In this document: positions 8,318 through 15,917 of the stretch, piece after piece | Numbering within the stretch: the stretch's first letter is position 1 | How the letters are laid out: each line of letters begins with the position of its first letter | Assembly: GCA_964593725.1 (NCBI GenBank) | Contig: CAZQJS010000006.1 | Span: 24,167-88,166 of the forward strand | Direction of reading: 5' to 3' | DNA length: 64,000 bases | From: JAIOSM01 sp964593725 | GTDB taxonomy: Bacteria; Desulfobacterota; Desulfobacteria; Desulfobacterales; Desulfobacteraceae | Made by a program: the position numbers and the translations under genes | Notes under the pieces: model-generated | What the model saw: only the letters and a program-made list of their open reading frames with translations | Database searches by the model: none | Told to the model about the DNA's origin: nothing

Positions 8318-10081
8318 ATGAAAATATTAGTTGTAGGAAGCGGAGGAAGAGAGCATACACTAGTTTGGAAAATAGCCCGGAGTAAGCTTGTGGACAAAAT
8401 TTACTGTGCACCGGGAAATGCAGGATCCCGGGAATTTGCCGAATCTGTTCCCATTGATGCAGAAGATATTGAAGCCCTTGCTGATTTTGCCGGGAAAAAC
8501 AAGATCGACCTGACCGTTGTTGGCCCGGAAGGCCCTCTGGTGGCTGGGATTGCAGACCTGTTTAAAGCCCGGGGACTTAAACTGTTCGGACCGGATAAAA
8601 AGGCTGCCCTCCTTGAAGGAAGCAAGGATTTTGCAAAAAAACATATGCAGAAATATAATATACCCACATCCATGGGAAAGGCCTTTACAGAACCTGATGA
8701 AGCCAAGGCCTATGTGAAGTATATGGGTGCTCCCATTGTTGTTAAGGCTGACGGACTTGCAGCTGGAAAAGGTGTAATCATATGCACAACAGAAAAAGAA
8801 GCATTTGATGCCATTGACTCGATGCTGAAGGATAAAATTTTCGGTAAAGCAGGAGAAACTGTGGTAATTGAAGAGACCCTTGAAGGTGAAGAGGCTTCAT
8901 TCATTGCCCTGACCGATGGTAAAACAGTGCTTCCCCTTCCTGAATCCCAGGACCACAAAAGAATATTTGATAATGATGAAGGCCCCAACACAGGCGGCAT
9001 GGGTGCATACTCTCCTGCTCCTGTCCTTGATACAATGCTGAAAAAAATGGCCATGGAGCAGGTAATGATACCTGCAGTTAAGGGTATGGCCAAAGAAGGC
9101 ACTGAGTTTAAGGGCATCTTATATGCAGGTTTAATGATCAAAGACAATAAAATAAAAGTCCTTGAATTCAATGTAAGACTTGGTGACCCGGAGACCCAGC
9201 CCATACTGATGCGCCTTGAAAATGATATTGTACCATTAATTGAAGCTTGTGTTGACGGCACTCTGCACCTCCATGAAACCAGGATTGACCCAAGGGCTGC
9301 CATGTGTGTGGTTATATCCTCAAAGGGATACCCTGGCTCCTATGAAACAGGTGAAAAGATAAATGGCATAAAAGAAGCTGAACAGGACAAGGAAACAAAG
9401 GTATTCCATGCAGGCACAAAGAGTGAGAACAATGAAATTCTGACATCCGGCGGAAGGGTTCTGGGAGTAACATCCCTTGGTAAAAGTGTACAGGATGCCA
9501 TTGATAAAGCATATACTGCGTGCTCAAAAATATCATTTAATGGACATTTTTACAGAAAAGATATTGGCGCAAGGGCAATAAAGAGACTTGAAACAGCACC
9601 CAAAGTCGGCATTGTCATGGGCAGTGATTCTGATTTTAATGTTATGCAGGAGACATTAAAAATATTAAAAAAATTCGATATCCCTTACCATGTAACTGTT
9701 GCTTCTGCCCACAGAACTCCGGCCAGAGCAACTGAGTTTGCATCAACAGCCATGAAAAAAGGTATTAAGGTGCTCATAGCAGGTGCAGGCCATGCAGCCC
9801 ACCTTGCAGGAGTCATTGCAGCCCATACCACCCTGCCTGTCCTGGGTGTTCCCATTGACTCATCAGCCTTACAGGGTATGGACTCCCTCCTTGCCACGGT
9901 CCAGATGCCTCCGGGGATTCCCGTTGCAACAATGGCAATTGGAAAGCCGGGTGCAGTTAATGCTGCTATTTTTGCAGCCCAGATCATCGCAGTTTCAGAT
10001 AAAAAAGTTGCTGAAAAATTGGCAGATCATAAGCAGGAGATGGCAGAAAAAGTTGCAGAAAAGGCTGATAAGATTGCCTGA
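8318..10081 (+). CDS. PurD-PurE fusion: phosphoribosylamine--glycine ligase + N5-CAIR mutase
   Basis: A single frame of 587 residues carries two purine enzymes. Residues 1-420 are PurD (GARS): VVGSGGREHTLVWKI, GPEGPLVAGIAD, PIVVKADGLAAGKGVII (ATP grasp), GMGAYSPAPV, EFNVRLGDPETQPI. After a very short junction near LETAPKVGI, residues about 428-560 are a complete class I PurE: VGIVMGSDSDFNVM, VASAHRTP with the catalytic His, GAGHAAHLAGVIAAHT, DSLLATVQMPPGIPVAT. A Lys/Glu/Ala-rich tail closes the protein. PurD makes glycinamide ribonucleotide; PurE converts N5-CAIR to CAIR, normally with PurK, which is not in this window. The two steps are not consecutive, so channelling is not the obvious reason for the fusion. 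GAGGAGACAGG precedes the ATG. Confidence 0.93.
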   Translation: MKILVVGSGGREHTLVWKIARSKLVDKIYCAPGNAGSREFAESVPIDAEDIEALADFAGKNKIDLTVVGPEGPLVAGIADLFKARGLKLFGPDKKAALLEGSKDFAKKHMQKYNIPTSMGKAFTEPDEAKAYVKYMGAPIVVKADGLAAGKGVIICTTEKEAFDAIDSMLKDKIFGKAGETVVIEETLEGEEASFIALTDGKTVLPLPESQDHKRIFDNDEGPNTGGMGAYSPAPVLDTMLKKMAMEQVMIPAVKGMAKEGTEFKGILYAGLMIKDNKIKVLEFNVRLGDPETQPILMRLENDIVPLIEACVDGTLHLHETRIDPRAAMCVVISSKGYPGSYETGEKINGIKEAEQDKETKVFHAGTKSENNEILTSGGRVLGVTSLGKSVQDAIDKAYTACSKISFNGHFYRKDIGARAIKRLETAPKVGIVMGSDSDFNVMQETLKILKKFDIPYHVTVASAHRTPARATEFASTAMKKGIKVLIAGAGHAAHLAGVIAAHTTLPVLGVPIDSSALQGMDSLLATVQMPPGIPVATMAIGKPGAVNAAIFAAQIIAVSDKKVAEKLADHKQEMAEKVAEKADKIA

Positions 10082-10727
10082 CAAGCCATATAACCGATCA
10101 AACATTATAAAGGTTGAAAAAGGCACAGATTACGACCGGATAATCAAAAAGGCAGGAGATATAATCACCCACAGTGGCGTTGTTATATTTCCTGCCCAGT
10201 ACTTTTACGGCATAGCTGTTGATGCCCTTGACATTAAAGCTGTGCAAAAGGTTTTTAATATCAAAAAAAGAGCCCGGCACAACCCCCTTCTTGCCCTTGT
10301 TGCAGACAGAGGAGAACTTAAAAACCTTGTTGAATCCATACCTGATAATGCAAAAAAAATAATGGAAAAATACTGGCCCGGCAGTGTTACAATCATTTTC
10401 AGGGCACAGAATCATCTCCCAGGCCTTCTCACGGCAGGGACAGGCCGAATAGGTCTGAGAATGCCCCTGCATCCCGTTGCAAAGGCACTTGTGCATGCAG
10501 CATGCGGGCCTGTCACAGGAACGAGTGCAAATATTTCAGGCATGCCGGCCTGTAAAACCATTGATGCCATTGACTCTGACATACTTAAAAACGCCGACCT
10601 TGTTCTTGATGCAGGCAAACTGAGATCAGGATCCGGCTCAACCGTTGTTGACATCACCAGCAGTACACCTGAAATTGTCAGACAGGGCCAAATCCCTGGA
10701 TCAGAAATAATAGAAACCTGTTCCTGA
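10074..10727 (+). CDS. Sua5/YciO/YrdC-family protein (threonylcarbamoyl-AMP synthase-like)
   Basis: About 217 residues from a TTG at 10074, which overlaps the purD-purE stop; an AAGG lies about 10 bases upstream. The frame extends further back, but those residues are shadow of purE. The YrdC fold is clear: GDIITHSGVVIFPAQYFYGIA, FNIKKRARHNPLLALV, YWPGSVTIIFRA, GRIGLRMPLHPVAKAL, GPVTGTSANISGMPAC and GSTVVDI. The family makes threonylcarbamoyl-AMP for the t6A modification of tRNAs reading ANN codons. The usual PTETVYGL-type motif here reads PAQYFYGI, so the paralogue's activity is less certain. It lies 48 bases before a tRNA gene. Confidence 0.85.
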   Translation: MPDKPYNRSNIIKVEKGTDYDRIIKKAGDIITHSGVVIFPAQYFYGIAVDALDIKAVQKVFNIKKRARHNPLLALVADRGELKNLVESIPDNAKKIMEKYWPGSVTIIFRAQNHLPGLLTAGTGRIGLRMPLHPVAKALVHAACGPVTGTSANISGMPACKTIDAIDSDILKNADLVLDAGKLRSGSGSTVVDITSSTPEIVRQGQIPGSEIIETCS

Positions 10728-10775
10728 AACATATCTTGACAAATCCATGATTTTCCCATAAAAAGAGTAAGTTTT

Positions 10776-10862
10776 GCCGGAGTGGTGGAATTGGTAGACG
10801 CAGAGGACTCAAAATCCTCCGGGCTTCGGCCCTTGCGAGTTCAAGTCTCGCCTCCGGTACCA
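10776..10862 (+). tRNA. tRNA-Leu (anticodon CAA)
   Basis: A complete cloverleaf with encoded CCA. The acceptor stem is GCCGGAG / CTCCGGT (one G-U pair), the D-arm contains TGGTGGAATTGGTAGACGC, the anticodon stem is GAGGA / TCCTC with loop CTCAAAA (anticodon CAA, reads UUG), the long variable arm GGGCTTCGGCCC is typical of class II leucine tRNAs, and the T-arm is GCGAG TTCAAGT CTCGC. It is followed at once by a terminator and then by an integrase remnant, the usual arrangement when a tRNA 3' end has served as an attachment site. Confidence 0.97.
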
Positions 10863-10870
10863 AAAATATC

Positions 10871-10905
10871 AAAGGTTTAGCTGATTGCAGCTAAACCTTT
10901 TTTTT
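10871..10905 (+). terminator. Rho-independent terminator after tRNA-Leu
   Basis: A perfect 13-bp stem, AAAGGTTTAGCTG at 10871-10883 with its complement at 10888-10900, and a 4-base loop. The stem runs into an uninterrupted T tract ending at 10905. Confidence 0.9.
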
Positions 10906-10910
10906 GAAAA

Positions 10911-11069
10911 TCAAACCAATTGTGCCCAAATTGTGCCTGCGACAAATTTTTCAGACAGTTTTCATGCATGCCTGTTTGCCGCACTTTTCAAATCAGTTTC
11001 ATTAACAATATTACACCGTTCAAACACTGATCTGGTTTTATGTCCTGAGATTATCATGGTGTGATCCAA
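10911..11069 (-). pseudogene. Remnant of a tyrosine recombinase (integrase), C-terminal fragment
   Basis: Reading the minus strand from about 11069 gives LDHTMIISGHKTRSVFER followed by CNIVNETDLKSAA. This is the well-known end of phage-type tyrosine recombinases, where the family pattern is SGHKTRSVF-[DE]-RYNIV. The HxxR box is represented by H-K-T-R. The catalytic tyrosine is replaced by cysteine (TGT), the frame is interrupted by TGA at 10962-10964 after NRHA, and a residual in-frame tail (KLSEKFVAGTIWAQLV) runs to a TGA at 10911. Everything upstream of LDHT, including the rest of the catalytic domain, is missing. It ends 49 bases from the tRNA-Leu 3' end. This is a dead fragment of an integrated element, not a gene. 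Confidence 0.8.
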
Positions 11070-11178
11070 TTCATAATTTATTATCAATTAACTAATGCCC
11101 AGATATACTTATAATTACTATGCTATATTGTTTCCTTGAATTGTTCTGAATTTTCTATTACAGAAATTAATGATTGAT

Positions 11179-11604
11179 TTATAAATATAGCCATTCCTGC
11201 TTTGTACCGACCGCATAAGCAAGACCAATAAATAGACTCGCCAAAGAACTCCACACGGAAAACATATCAACCTGGTCTGGTATAATAATAAATACAGGTA
11301 TCAACATTAAACCTCGTATAAGATAGATTCCAGATACTATTACAAGAACTGGTTTCAAAAACAGGAGATGTCTTAATACTTTTGCTCCGGATAAAGCATA
11401 AAGCCCCCATACAAATAGTATAGCAGCTATTCCCATGGTTATAATTTCAGGAATCCATGAACCTTGTTCAGACATTAAAGCTATTTTTTCTCCGGCCCCA
11501 AAAAAACGATACCATTCAGAGCCGCCGATAATAATAGCAATATGTAATATTGATGCCATAAAGCTAAATGAACCACCTATAATAAGCATTATATTTTTTT
11601 TCAT
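11179..11604 (-). CDS. Small four-helix membrane protein, unknown function
   Basis: About 141 residues with four hydrophobic helices (IMLIIGGSFSFMASILHIAII, IITMGIAAILFVWGLYAL, LLFLKPVLVIVSGIYLIRGL, SLASLFIGLAYAVG). The pattern resembles small integral membrane proteins often annotated only as conserved hypothetical. The ATG at 11604 is chosen because it overlaps the stop of the ABC1 kinase gene (TAATG) and GGGAAGA lies just before it. Coupling to the kinase suggests a joint function. It is the last gene of the A+T-rich operon and lies about 110 bases from the integrase remnant. Confidence 0.7.
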   Translation of the reverse strand: MKKNIMLIIGGSFSFMASILHIAIIIGGSEWYRFFGAGEKIALMSEQGSWIPEIITMGIAAILFVWGLYALSGAKVLRHLLFLKPVLVIVSGIYLIRGLMLIPVFIIIPDQVDMFSVWSSLASLFIGLAYAVGTKQEWLYL

Positions 11605-12923
11605 TATTCTTCCCATTCATATTTGTTTCTAATTCTTATTTTAACCTGCAGTTTTTCAAAAATACGATATAGTCCATATCTTGTTCTGTCCAGGTAGATA
11701 AAATCAGGTTGAGAATTAAAATACTTTTTGTATTTTGCAAGTTCTCTGAATAATTTTTGAGGCTCAATAAAAATATCTTTATTTTCCTGGAAATCAAACC
11801 GTTCTTTCTCATAAAACAGAGCATACCAGTTTGCAACTTTATGCATGATCTGAATGATTTCATGTTGTATTTCCTCGGCAATATCATCAGTAAAAAGGTT
11901 TAATTCATTAAGTAAACTAAAGTATTCTGACTTGTCTTTAAAAATGGCCTTGTTTAGTCTTTGATAATTATCTATAAACACCTGATCATATTTTTTTACG
12001 CATCCGAAATCTATTAATCCAACTTTTAAATCCGGAGTTATGATAAAATTACCCGGATTAGGATCTGCATGAATACATTTTAATTCATATAAACTCTTGA
12101 TAAAAATCTCAAAAAGGATACCTGCTATTTTATTTTTTTCCTGAACAGGCGGGTTGGTTTCTATCCATTCATTAAGGGCAATACCTTTAATATATTCCGT
12201 AGCTATAACCACATCGCTGCTATATTTTTCATATAGGGCAGGTATTTTTACTGATTTCAGTTGTAAACGTTTTTTAAAAAATAAAAGATTTCTGCCTTCA
12301 TTTATATAGTCTGTTTCTTCTATTAATTTTTCTTTTACTTCATCTAAACCAGGAAGTATAAATGCATAATCAGAAAATGGTTTTACCACGGTTTTTACAA
12401 GTTTAAGATCACTTTTGATTGTATTTTTTATACCTGGATATTGTATTTTTAAAGCTATTTGATTTCTCTCTTTTGTTTCTGCCCTATGCACCTGCCCTAA
12501 GCTTGCAGCAGCAAAGGCACTCCCTTCAAAATTCAAAAAAATCTGTTCAGGACTATCTTCATATACATCTTTTAAAATTTTACGGACAACCGCCCGATTT
12601 AAAGGAGGTACCCTGTTATAAGATTTCTCAAGTTCTTTTCTGAAGGTTTCAGGCAATATTTCAAGTTCCATGCTTAAAAACTGGGCAATTTTAAGCACTG
12701 TTCCTTTTAGAAAGGTAAGACTTTTAAAAATAGTTTCAGCACTTTTTTCAGACAAATCTTTTTTAGCTGCAGCTTTTTTATCCTTTGAAAGAAAAGGTTT
12801 TTTTACAAGATAAGTCAATACTTTCCCGCTGATTTTCCCGGCAGTTTTTGTACTGATTAAAGTTCTTTGAAATTTTCCTTCCGGTATTTCCACCTCATTC
12901 ACTATCTGCCCCCATAAACCCAC
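11604..12923 (-). CDS. ABC1/AarF/UbiB-family atypical kinase
   Basis: A protein of 439 residues of the ABC1 (UbiB/ADCK) protein-kinase-like family. The Ala-rich loop FAAASLGQVHRA replaces the usual Gly-rich loop, the nucleotide Lys is in IALKIQYPG, the catalytic loop is HADPNPGNFII, and the metal-binding motif is LIDFGCV. The family's KxGQ motif appears as KIAQ (in GTVLKIAQFLSMELEILP), so the Gly is Ala. Bacterial members take part in ubiquinone synthesis or in unknown membrane lipid processes; no quinone genes are adjacent. Coding starts inside the TetR gene: either the ATG at 12923, or a GTG near 12900 after a GGGGG stretch. Base composition is very A+T-rich: the 60 bases from 12241 hold only 15 G or C. 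Confidence 0.85.
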   Translation of the reverse strand: MGLWGQIVNEVEIPEGKFQRTLISTKTAGKISGKVLTYLVKKPFLSKDKKAAAKKDLSEKSAETIFKSLTFLKGTVLKIAQFLSMELEILPETFRKELEKSYNRVPPLNRAVVRKILKDVYEDSPEQIFLNFEGSAFAAASLGQVHRAETKERNQIALKIQYPGIKNTIKSDLKLVKTVVKPFSDYAFILPGLDEVKEKLIEETDYINEGRNLLFFKKRLQLKSVKIPALYEKYSSDVVIATEYIKGIALNEWIETNPPVQEKNKIAGILFEIFIKSLYELKCIHADPNPGNFIITPDLKVGLIDFGCVKKYDQVFIDNYQRLNKAIFKDKSEYFSLLNELNLFTDDIAEEIQHEIIQIMHKVANWYALFYEKERFDFQENKDIFIEPQKLFRELAKYKKYFNSQPDFIYLDRTRYGLYRIFEKLQVKIRIRNKYEWEE

Positions 12924-13632
12924 GTTTAATAATATTTATGGTATCTTTATGTCTCTTGAATGTGGTCATCCTTGCCAGGATGTGATTCTTGAAAAAATAT
13001 GATGCCAGATCAAAAAGTTTGTTTGCAACACCTGCTTTTATAAGGGCACAAATAAGATCTAGGCTTTTGTCAGTCAATATAGTTGTGTCATTAAATTTTT
13101 CAGAACTGTCATTTAGCCAGAAGAGTACAAGCCCTATATAATAATCCCAAATAAAATGAAATATCATCTCTTCAAAAATCTGGGGAGGAATCTCATCGGC
13201 TTCAACAGCTGCATCAAAGATATCTTTTATAATAACTCTGAATTGATCCTTAATATTTTTTATCTGTTTATAATTCTGATTTAGTGTAAGAAATATTTTT
13301 TTAAAACTAACTGCTATAAACTCTCTGTCCAAAAGAAAAACTTCAAACTGAATATTAAAAACAGTCTGAAGCTGTTCATTGATTGTATATTCATTAAAAT
13401 CCTTAATTTCTTTTATTTTTTCAACGGTTTCGTTCAATTTGTCTTTATAATATGCAAATAGTATTGATTCTTTTGTGGGAAAATAGTTGTAAATTGTTGC
13501 ATCTCCAAACCCGGCCTGTTTTGCAATACCTCGCATTGTAGCGGATTTATAGCCTTTTTCAATAATCATATCTATTGCTGTCTGAATAATTTTTGCCCTG
13601 TTTATTTTTTTTTGCTCGTTACTTATTTTCAT
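12895..13632 (-). CDS. TetR-family transcriptional regulator
   Basis: A protein of 245 residues. The N-terminal helix-turn-helix is clear: RAKIIQTAIDMIIEKGYKSA, TMRGIAKQAGFGDATIYNYF, then PTKESILFAYYKDKL. The C-terminal ligand-binding part is helical and hydrophobic with no recognised ligand. AAGGAG lies just before the ATG. The last 29 bases overlap the ABC1 kinase frame, so the regulator, kinase and small membrane protein form one operon, and the regulator probably controls its own promoter. TetR plus ABC1 kinase recalls fatty-acid or membrane-stress controlled units, but that is inference. Confidence 0.88.
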   Translation of the reverse strand: MKISNEQKKINRAKIIQTAIDMIIEKGYKSATMRGIAKQAGFGDATIYNYFPTKESILFAYYKDKLNETVEKIKEIKDFNEYTINEQLQTVFNIQFEVFLLDREFIAVSFKKIFLTLNQNYKQIKNIKDQFRVIIKDIFDAAVEADEIPPQIFEEMIFHFIWDYYIGLVLFWLNDSSEKFNDTTILTDKSLDLICALIKAGVANKLFDLASYFFKNHILARMTTFKRHKDTINIIKRGFMGADSE

Positions 13633-13647
13633 GGGACTCCTTATTTA

Positions 13648-13705
13648 TATAATTGCTGCTATTTATTACATGCATATATTTATATTATATTGTATAGCAA
13701 TTATA
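13648..13705. promoter_or_regulatory. Inverted repeat in the TetR operon promoter, possible operator
   Basis: TATAATTGCT at 13648-13657 is repeated perfectly as its complement AGCAATTATA at 13696-13705, with 38 bases between. The right arm sits just downstream (for the minus strand) of TTGACT at 13716-13711, a possible -35 box, and the left arm lies just before the TetR start. Two half-sites around the promoter would suit a TetR dimer pair or looping. The rest of the gap between 13632 and 13814 is A+T-rich with no further feature seen. Confidence 0.35.
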
Positions 13706-13813
13706 CTTTAAGTCAACAAAAAATAATATTTTAATTGTTTAATATTAATTAAAGGGGATTCAATTAAAAAAGCCATAAAGCAGACTATTTTGGAATACTC
13801 TGGAAAAGCATAT

Positions 13814-14443
13814 TTAATCATTAATCAACATATCACCGGAATTAGAATATTCCATGTAAATACCAAGGGGACCTGCATTTATGACTGAAACACCTTCAAT
13901 TGAGTCAGATTTTCCCCATTGCTCGTGGATATGGCCGCACACAACAAAGAGCGGTTTTGACTGCCTGATATAATTCAGAACTGTTCTGCTTCCAATGTTC
14001 CGGCCGTCAAACATTTGATCCAGACATGAATATGGAGGAGAGTGTGAAATAAAAATAAATTTTTTCTTAATATCCGGCAGCAGACCAAGAGCGTCTTCTT
14101 CGGACAGATCAACCGACCAGCTGCCAAATGGCGTAATGGGAACTCCGGCTCCAAGCCCGACAAATGTATAACCGTTAAGCTCCACTGTATTACCATGCAG
14201 TACAAAAAAGTTATCATATCTGCTGCACGCATTTTTAAGTTCCACACTGCTCTCATGATTGCCATGCACCAGAACAACAGGTACTTCAATGGCAGACAGA
14301 ATTTTAAGAGTATTTTTAAGATTCTTCCTGAAATTGGCATAATCACCAGCACCGATCACAAGATCAGCATGGCAGGCTTTTTCAACAAGCGCTGCACATG
14401 CAGTCTCATCTCCATGGAGATCTGAAAACAGCAGAAACCGCAT
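13814..14443 (-). CDS. Calcineurin-like metallophosphoesterase
   Basis: About 209 residues, a cytoplasmic phosphoesterase with the two-metal signature: FSDLHGD (D-x-H), GAGDYANF (GD), VHGNHESS (GNH-E), ISHSPPY (H) and CGHIHEQWG (GHxH). The substrate cannot be assigned; the small single-domain form is similar to YfcE/MJ0936-like or Icc-like phosphodiesterases. The ATG at 14443 begins the conserved MRFLLFSD; the TTG at 14455 would add four residues, but the upstream GGAGG would be too close. It stands alone, downstream of the 440-residue membrane protein gene. Confidence 0.85.
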   Translation of the reverse strand: MRFLLFSDLHGDETACAALVEKACHADLVIGAGDYANFRKNLKNTLKILSAIEVPVVLVHGNHESSVELKNACSRYDNFFVLHGNTVELNGYTFVGLGAGVPITPFGSWSVDLSEEDALGLLPDIKKKFIFISHSPPYSCLDQMFDGRNIGSRTVLNYIRQSKPLFVVCGHIHEQWGKSDSIEGVSVINAGPLGIYMEYSNSGDMLIND

Positions 14444-14469
14444 AATAATTACCAAGCCTCCATATTGTC

Positions 14470-14494
14470 TAAGCCCTGCTGTTATCAGGGCTTA
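14470..14494 (-). terminator. Hairpin after the membrane-protein gene, terminator-like
   Basis: TAAGCCCTG (14470-14478) pairs with CAGGGCTTA (14486-14494) around a 7-base loop. It lies downstream of the minus-strand gene ending at 14529. No T tract follows on either strand, so it may be an attenuator or processing hairpin rather than a true intrinsic terminator. Confidence 0.4.
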
Positions 14495-14528
14495 ACTGAT
14501 TCATATTTTAGTTTATAACTACATATGC

Positions 14529-15851
14529 TTAATGCCTGCTCAGCTCAATGGCCTGATCCACCAAACCCTCCGGGTGCTTTTTATCAATCAAATATTTTCT
14601 CAATTTTTCATGGGAAACACCCTTTTCATGATTGCTGCTGATAAATTTTGCAAGTTTTGCAACATGCCCTGTATTTTTTTTACTATTTTCCAAATTATAT
14701 TTATCATGGGCCGCTGCAATAAGATCAGCAGAGAATCCTTTTTTAAGCAGAAAAGCATCTATCTTTTCCCTGGAATAACCTTTGCCGAAATTGATCCCAT
14801 ATGCGCGTACACATTTATCAATATCTGCCTTACTAAAAGAGCTTCCTGAATCCATGGAAAGCTCTTCATCATCTGATGGGTCAATTTTTTGTTTTACTTT
14901 TCTTTTAATGGCACCGAAAAAATCATATCCTCCGCACCTGTCATTGTAATTCAGGTAGTTTGTAACCTCTTCCCTTATACCCTCATGGATGGCCATGGGA
15001 TTGTGCAGGGCAGTATAGAAGACTGTAAAGTAAATACTTTTTACAATGGCAACAAGATTGTTTAAAAAAGAGACAATGATGGAACCTGCCATCATACATA
15101 TGAAAACCGGCAGGCTGTTCACTGCAGTGTCACCAAATATGAGCAGCCATGACCCGGGGAAAAAATCCGGAAGCAGATATCCGGTCAGACCACCCAGAAC
15201 GCAGCCAAAAAGAAAAATTGTGGAGATTGCAGACACAAGAATACTTCCGATGATATCCAGGCCCAGCACCCCCATTAATGTTGCAGGGATATTCTCCTTT
15301 AATGATGACAGCTGTCCAGGCAGTTCCCTTATGGTGCAATCCTGGATCACTATCACAGGAAGTGAAAAATTTTTAATCAAATCCCAGACTTCGGCAAGAA
15401 AAGAAAAAAGGATACCCATTATAATCGAAGAGAAAAATCCGCCCTCTTCCCTGTCCTCCTTTGCATTTTTAACAATCATGTCAACCAGTGCAATGAGAAA
15501 AATTCTGATTTTCTTCCCCTTTAAAGAATTAACTCCGCTTTTAATATCCGTGTCAATATTCTGTATTACTTCATATGTCATCCAGCAGGATGCTGCTTTG
15601 TATTTTATTTTCAGATAGGTTGCAATGGGGCTGAATATAACCATGACCATGCCGGAAATAACAGCATTGCGTACACTTTCACCAATAACTAAAAAATAGA
15701 CCATGGAAAAAGCAGCCAATATACCAATGAAACTGATAATTGTATTGTAGATGACAGGAACAAACAGGTCTCTGTCTTTGTGTAGAATAAGAATACTTTG
15801 TTTTGATAAGTTGATCAGATCCCTTCCCTTTGACCCCATGAAGCCCAGCAT
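14529..15851 (-). CDS. Polytopic membrane protein with two C-terminal helical repeats, unknown
   Basis: 440 residues, no family recognised. After a short cytoplasmic start (MLGFMGSKGRDLINLSK) come paired helices near residues 32-75, a charged loop, further helices near 140-165 and 195-275 (TIFLFGCVLGGLTGYLLPDF, LPVFICMMAGSIIVSFLNNL), then a cytoplasmic tail. The tail holds two related units of about 45 residues: DIDKCVRAYGINFGKGYSRE...FLLKKGFSADLIAAA and AKLAKFISSNHEKGVSHEKL...YLIDKKHPEGLVDQAI. Both share G-x-S-[RH]-E-K-[IL]-x-x-[FY]-L-[LI]-x-K-x-x. A Ser/Asp-rich linker separates them from the membrane part. AGGGAGGG precedes the ATG. It is probably a transport or scaffold protein with an interaction tail; no function is claimed. 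Confidence 0.7.
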   Translation of the reverse strand: MLGFMGSKGRDLINLSKQSILILHKDRDLFVPVIYNTIISFIGILAAFSMVYFLVIGESVRNAVISGMVMVIFSPIATYLKIKYKAASCWMTYEVIQNIDTDIKSGVNSLKGKKIRIFLIALVDMIVKNAKEDREEGGFFSSIIMGILFSFLAEVWDLIKNFSLPVIVIQDCTIRELPGQLSSLKENIPATLMGVLGLDIIGSILVSAISTIFLFGCVLGGLTGYLLPDFFPGSWLLIFGDTAVNSLPVFICMMAGSIIVSFLNNLVAIVKSIYFTVFYTALHNPMAIHEGIREEVTNYLNYNDRCGGYDFFGAIKRKVKQKIDPSDDEELSMDSGSSFSKADIDKCVRAYGINFGKGYSREKIDAFLLKKGFSADLIAAAHDKYNLENSKKNTGHVAKLAKFISSNHEKGVSHEKLRKYLIDKKHPEGLVDQAIELSRH

Positions 15852-15917
15852 TAAAACCCTCCCTGTAAAATTAACCTAAGTATAAAAATATTTATTGCAC
15901 AATAAAATTAAGCACTA

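Noticed and set aside
9783..10073. Extension of the YrdC frame upstream to an ATG at 9783
   Set aside because: Those 290 bases code for PurE in another frame; the translated residues have no YrdC character, and TTG at 10074 explains the start.
14470..14494. Intrinsic terminator with T tract
   Set aside because: The stem is good but no T run follows on either strand, so it is listed only as terminator-like.
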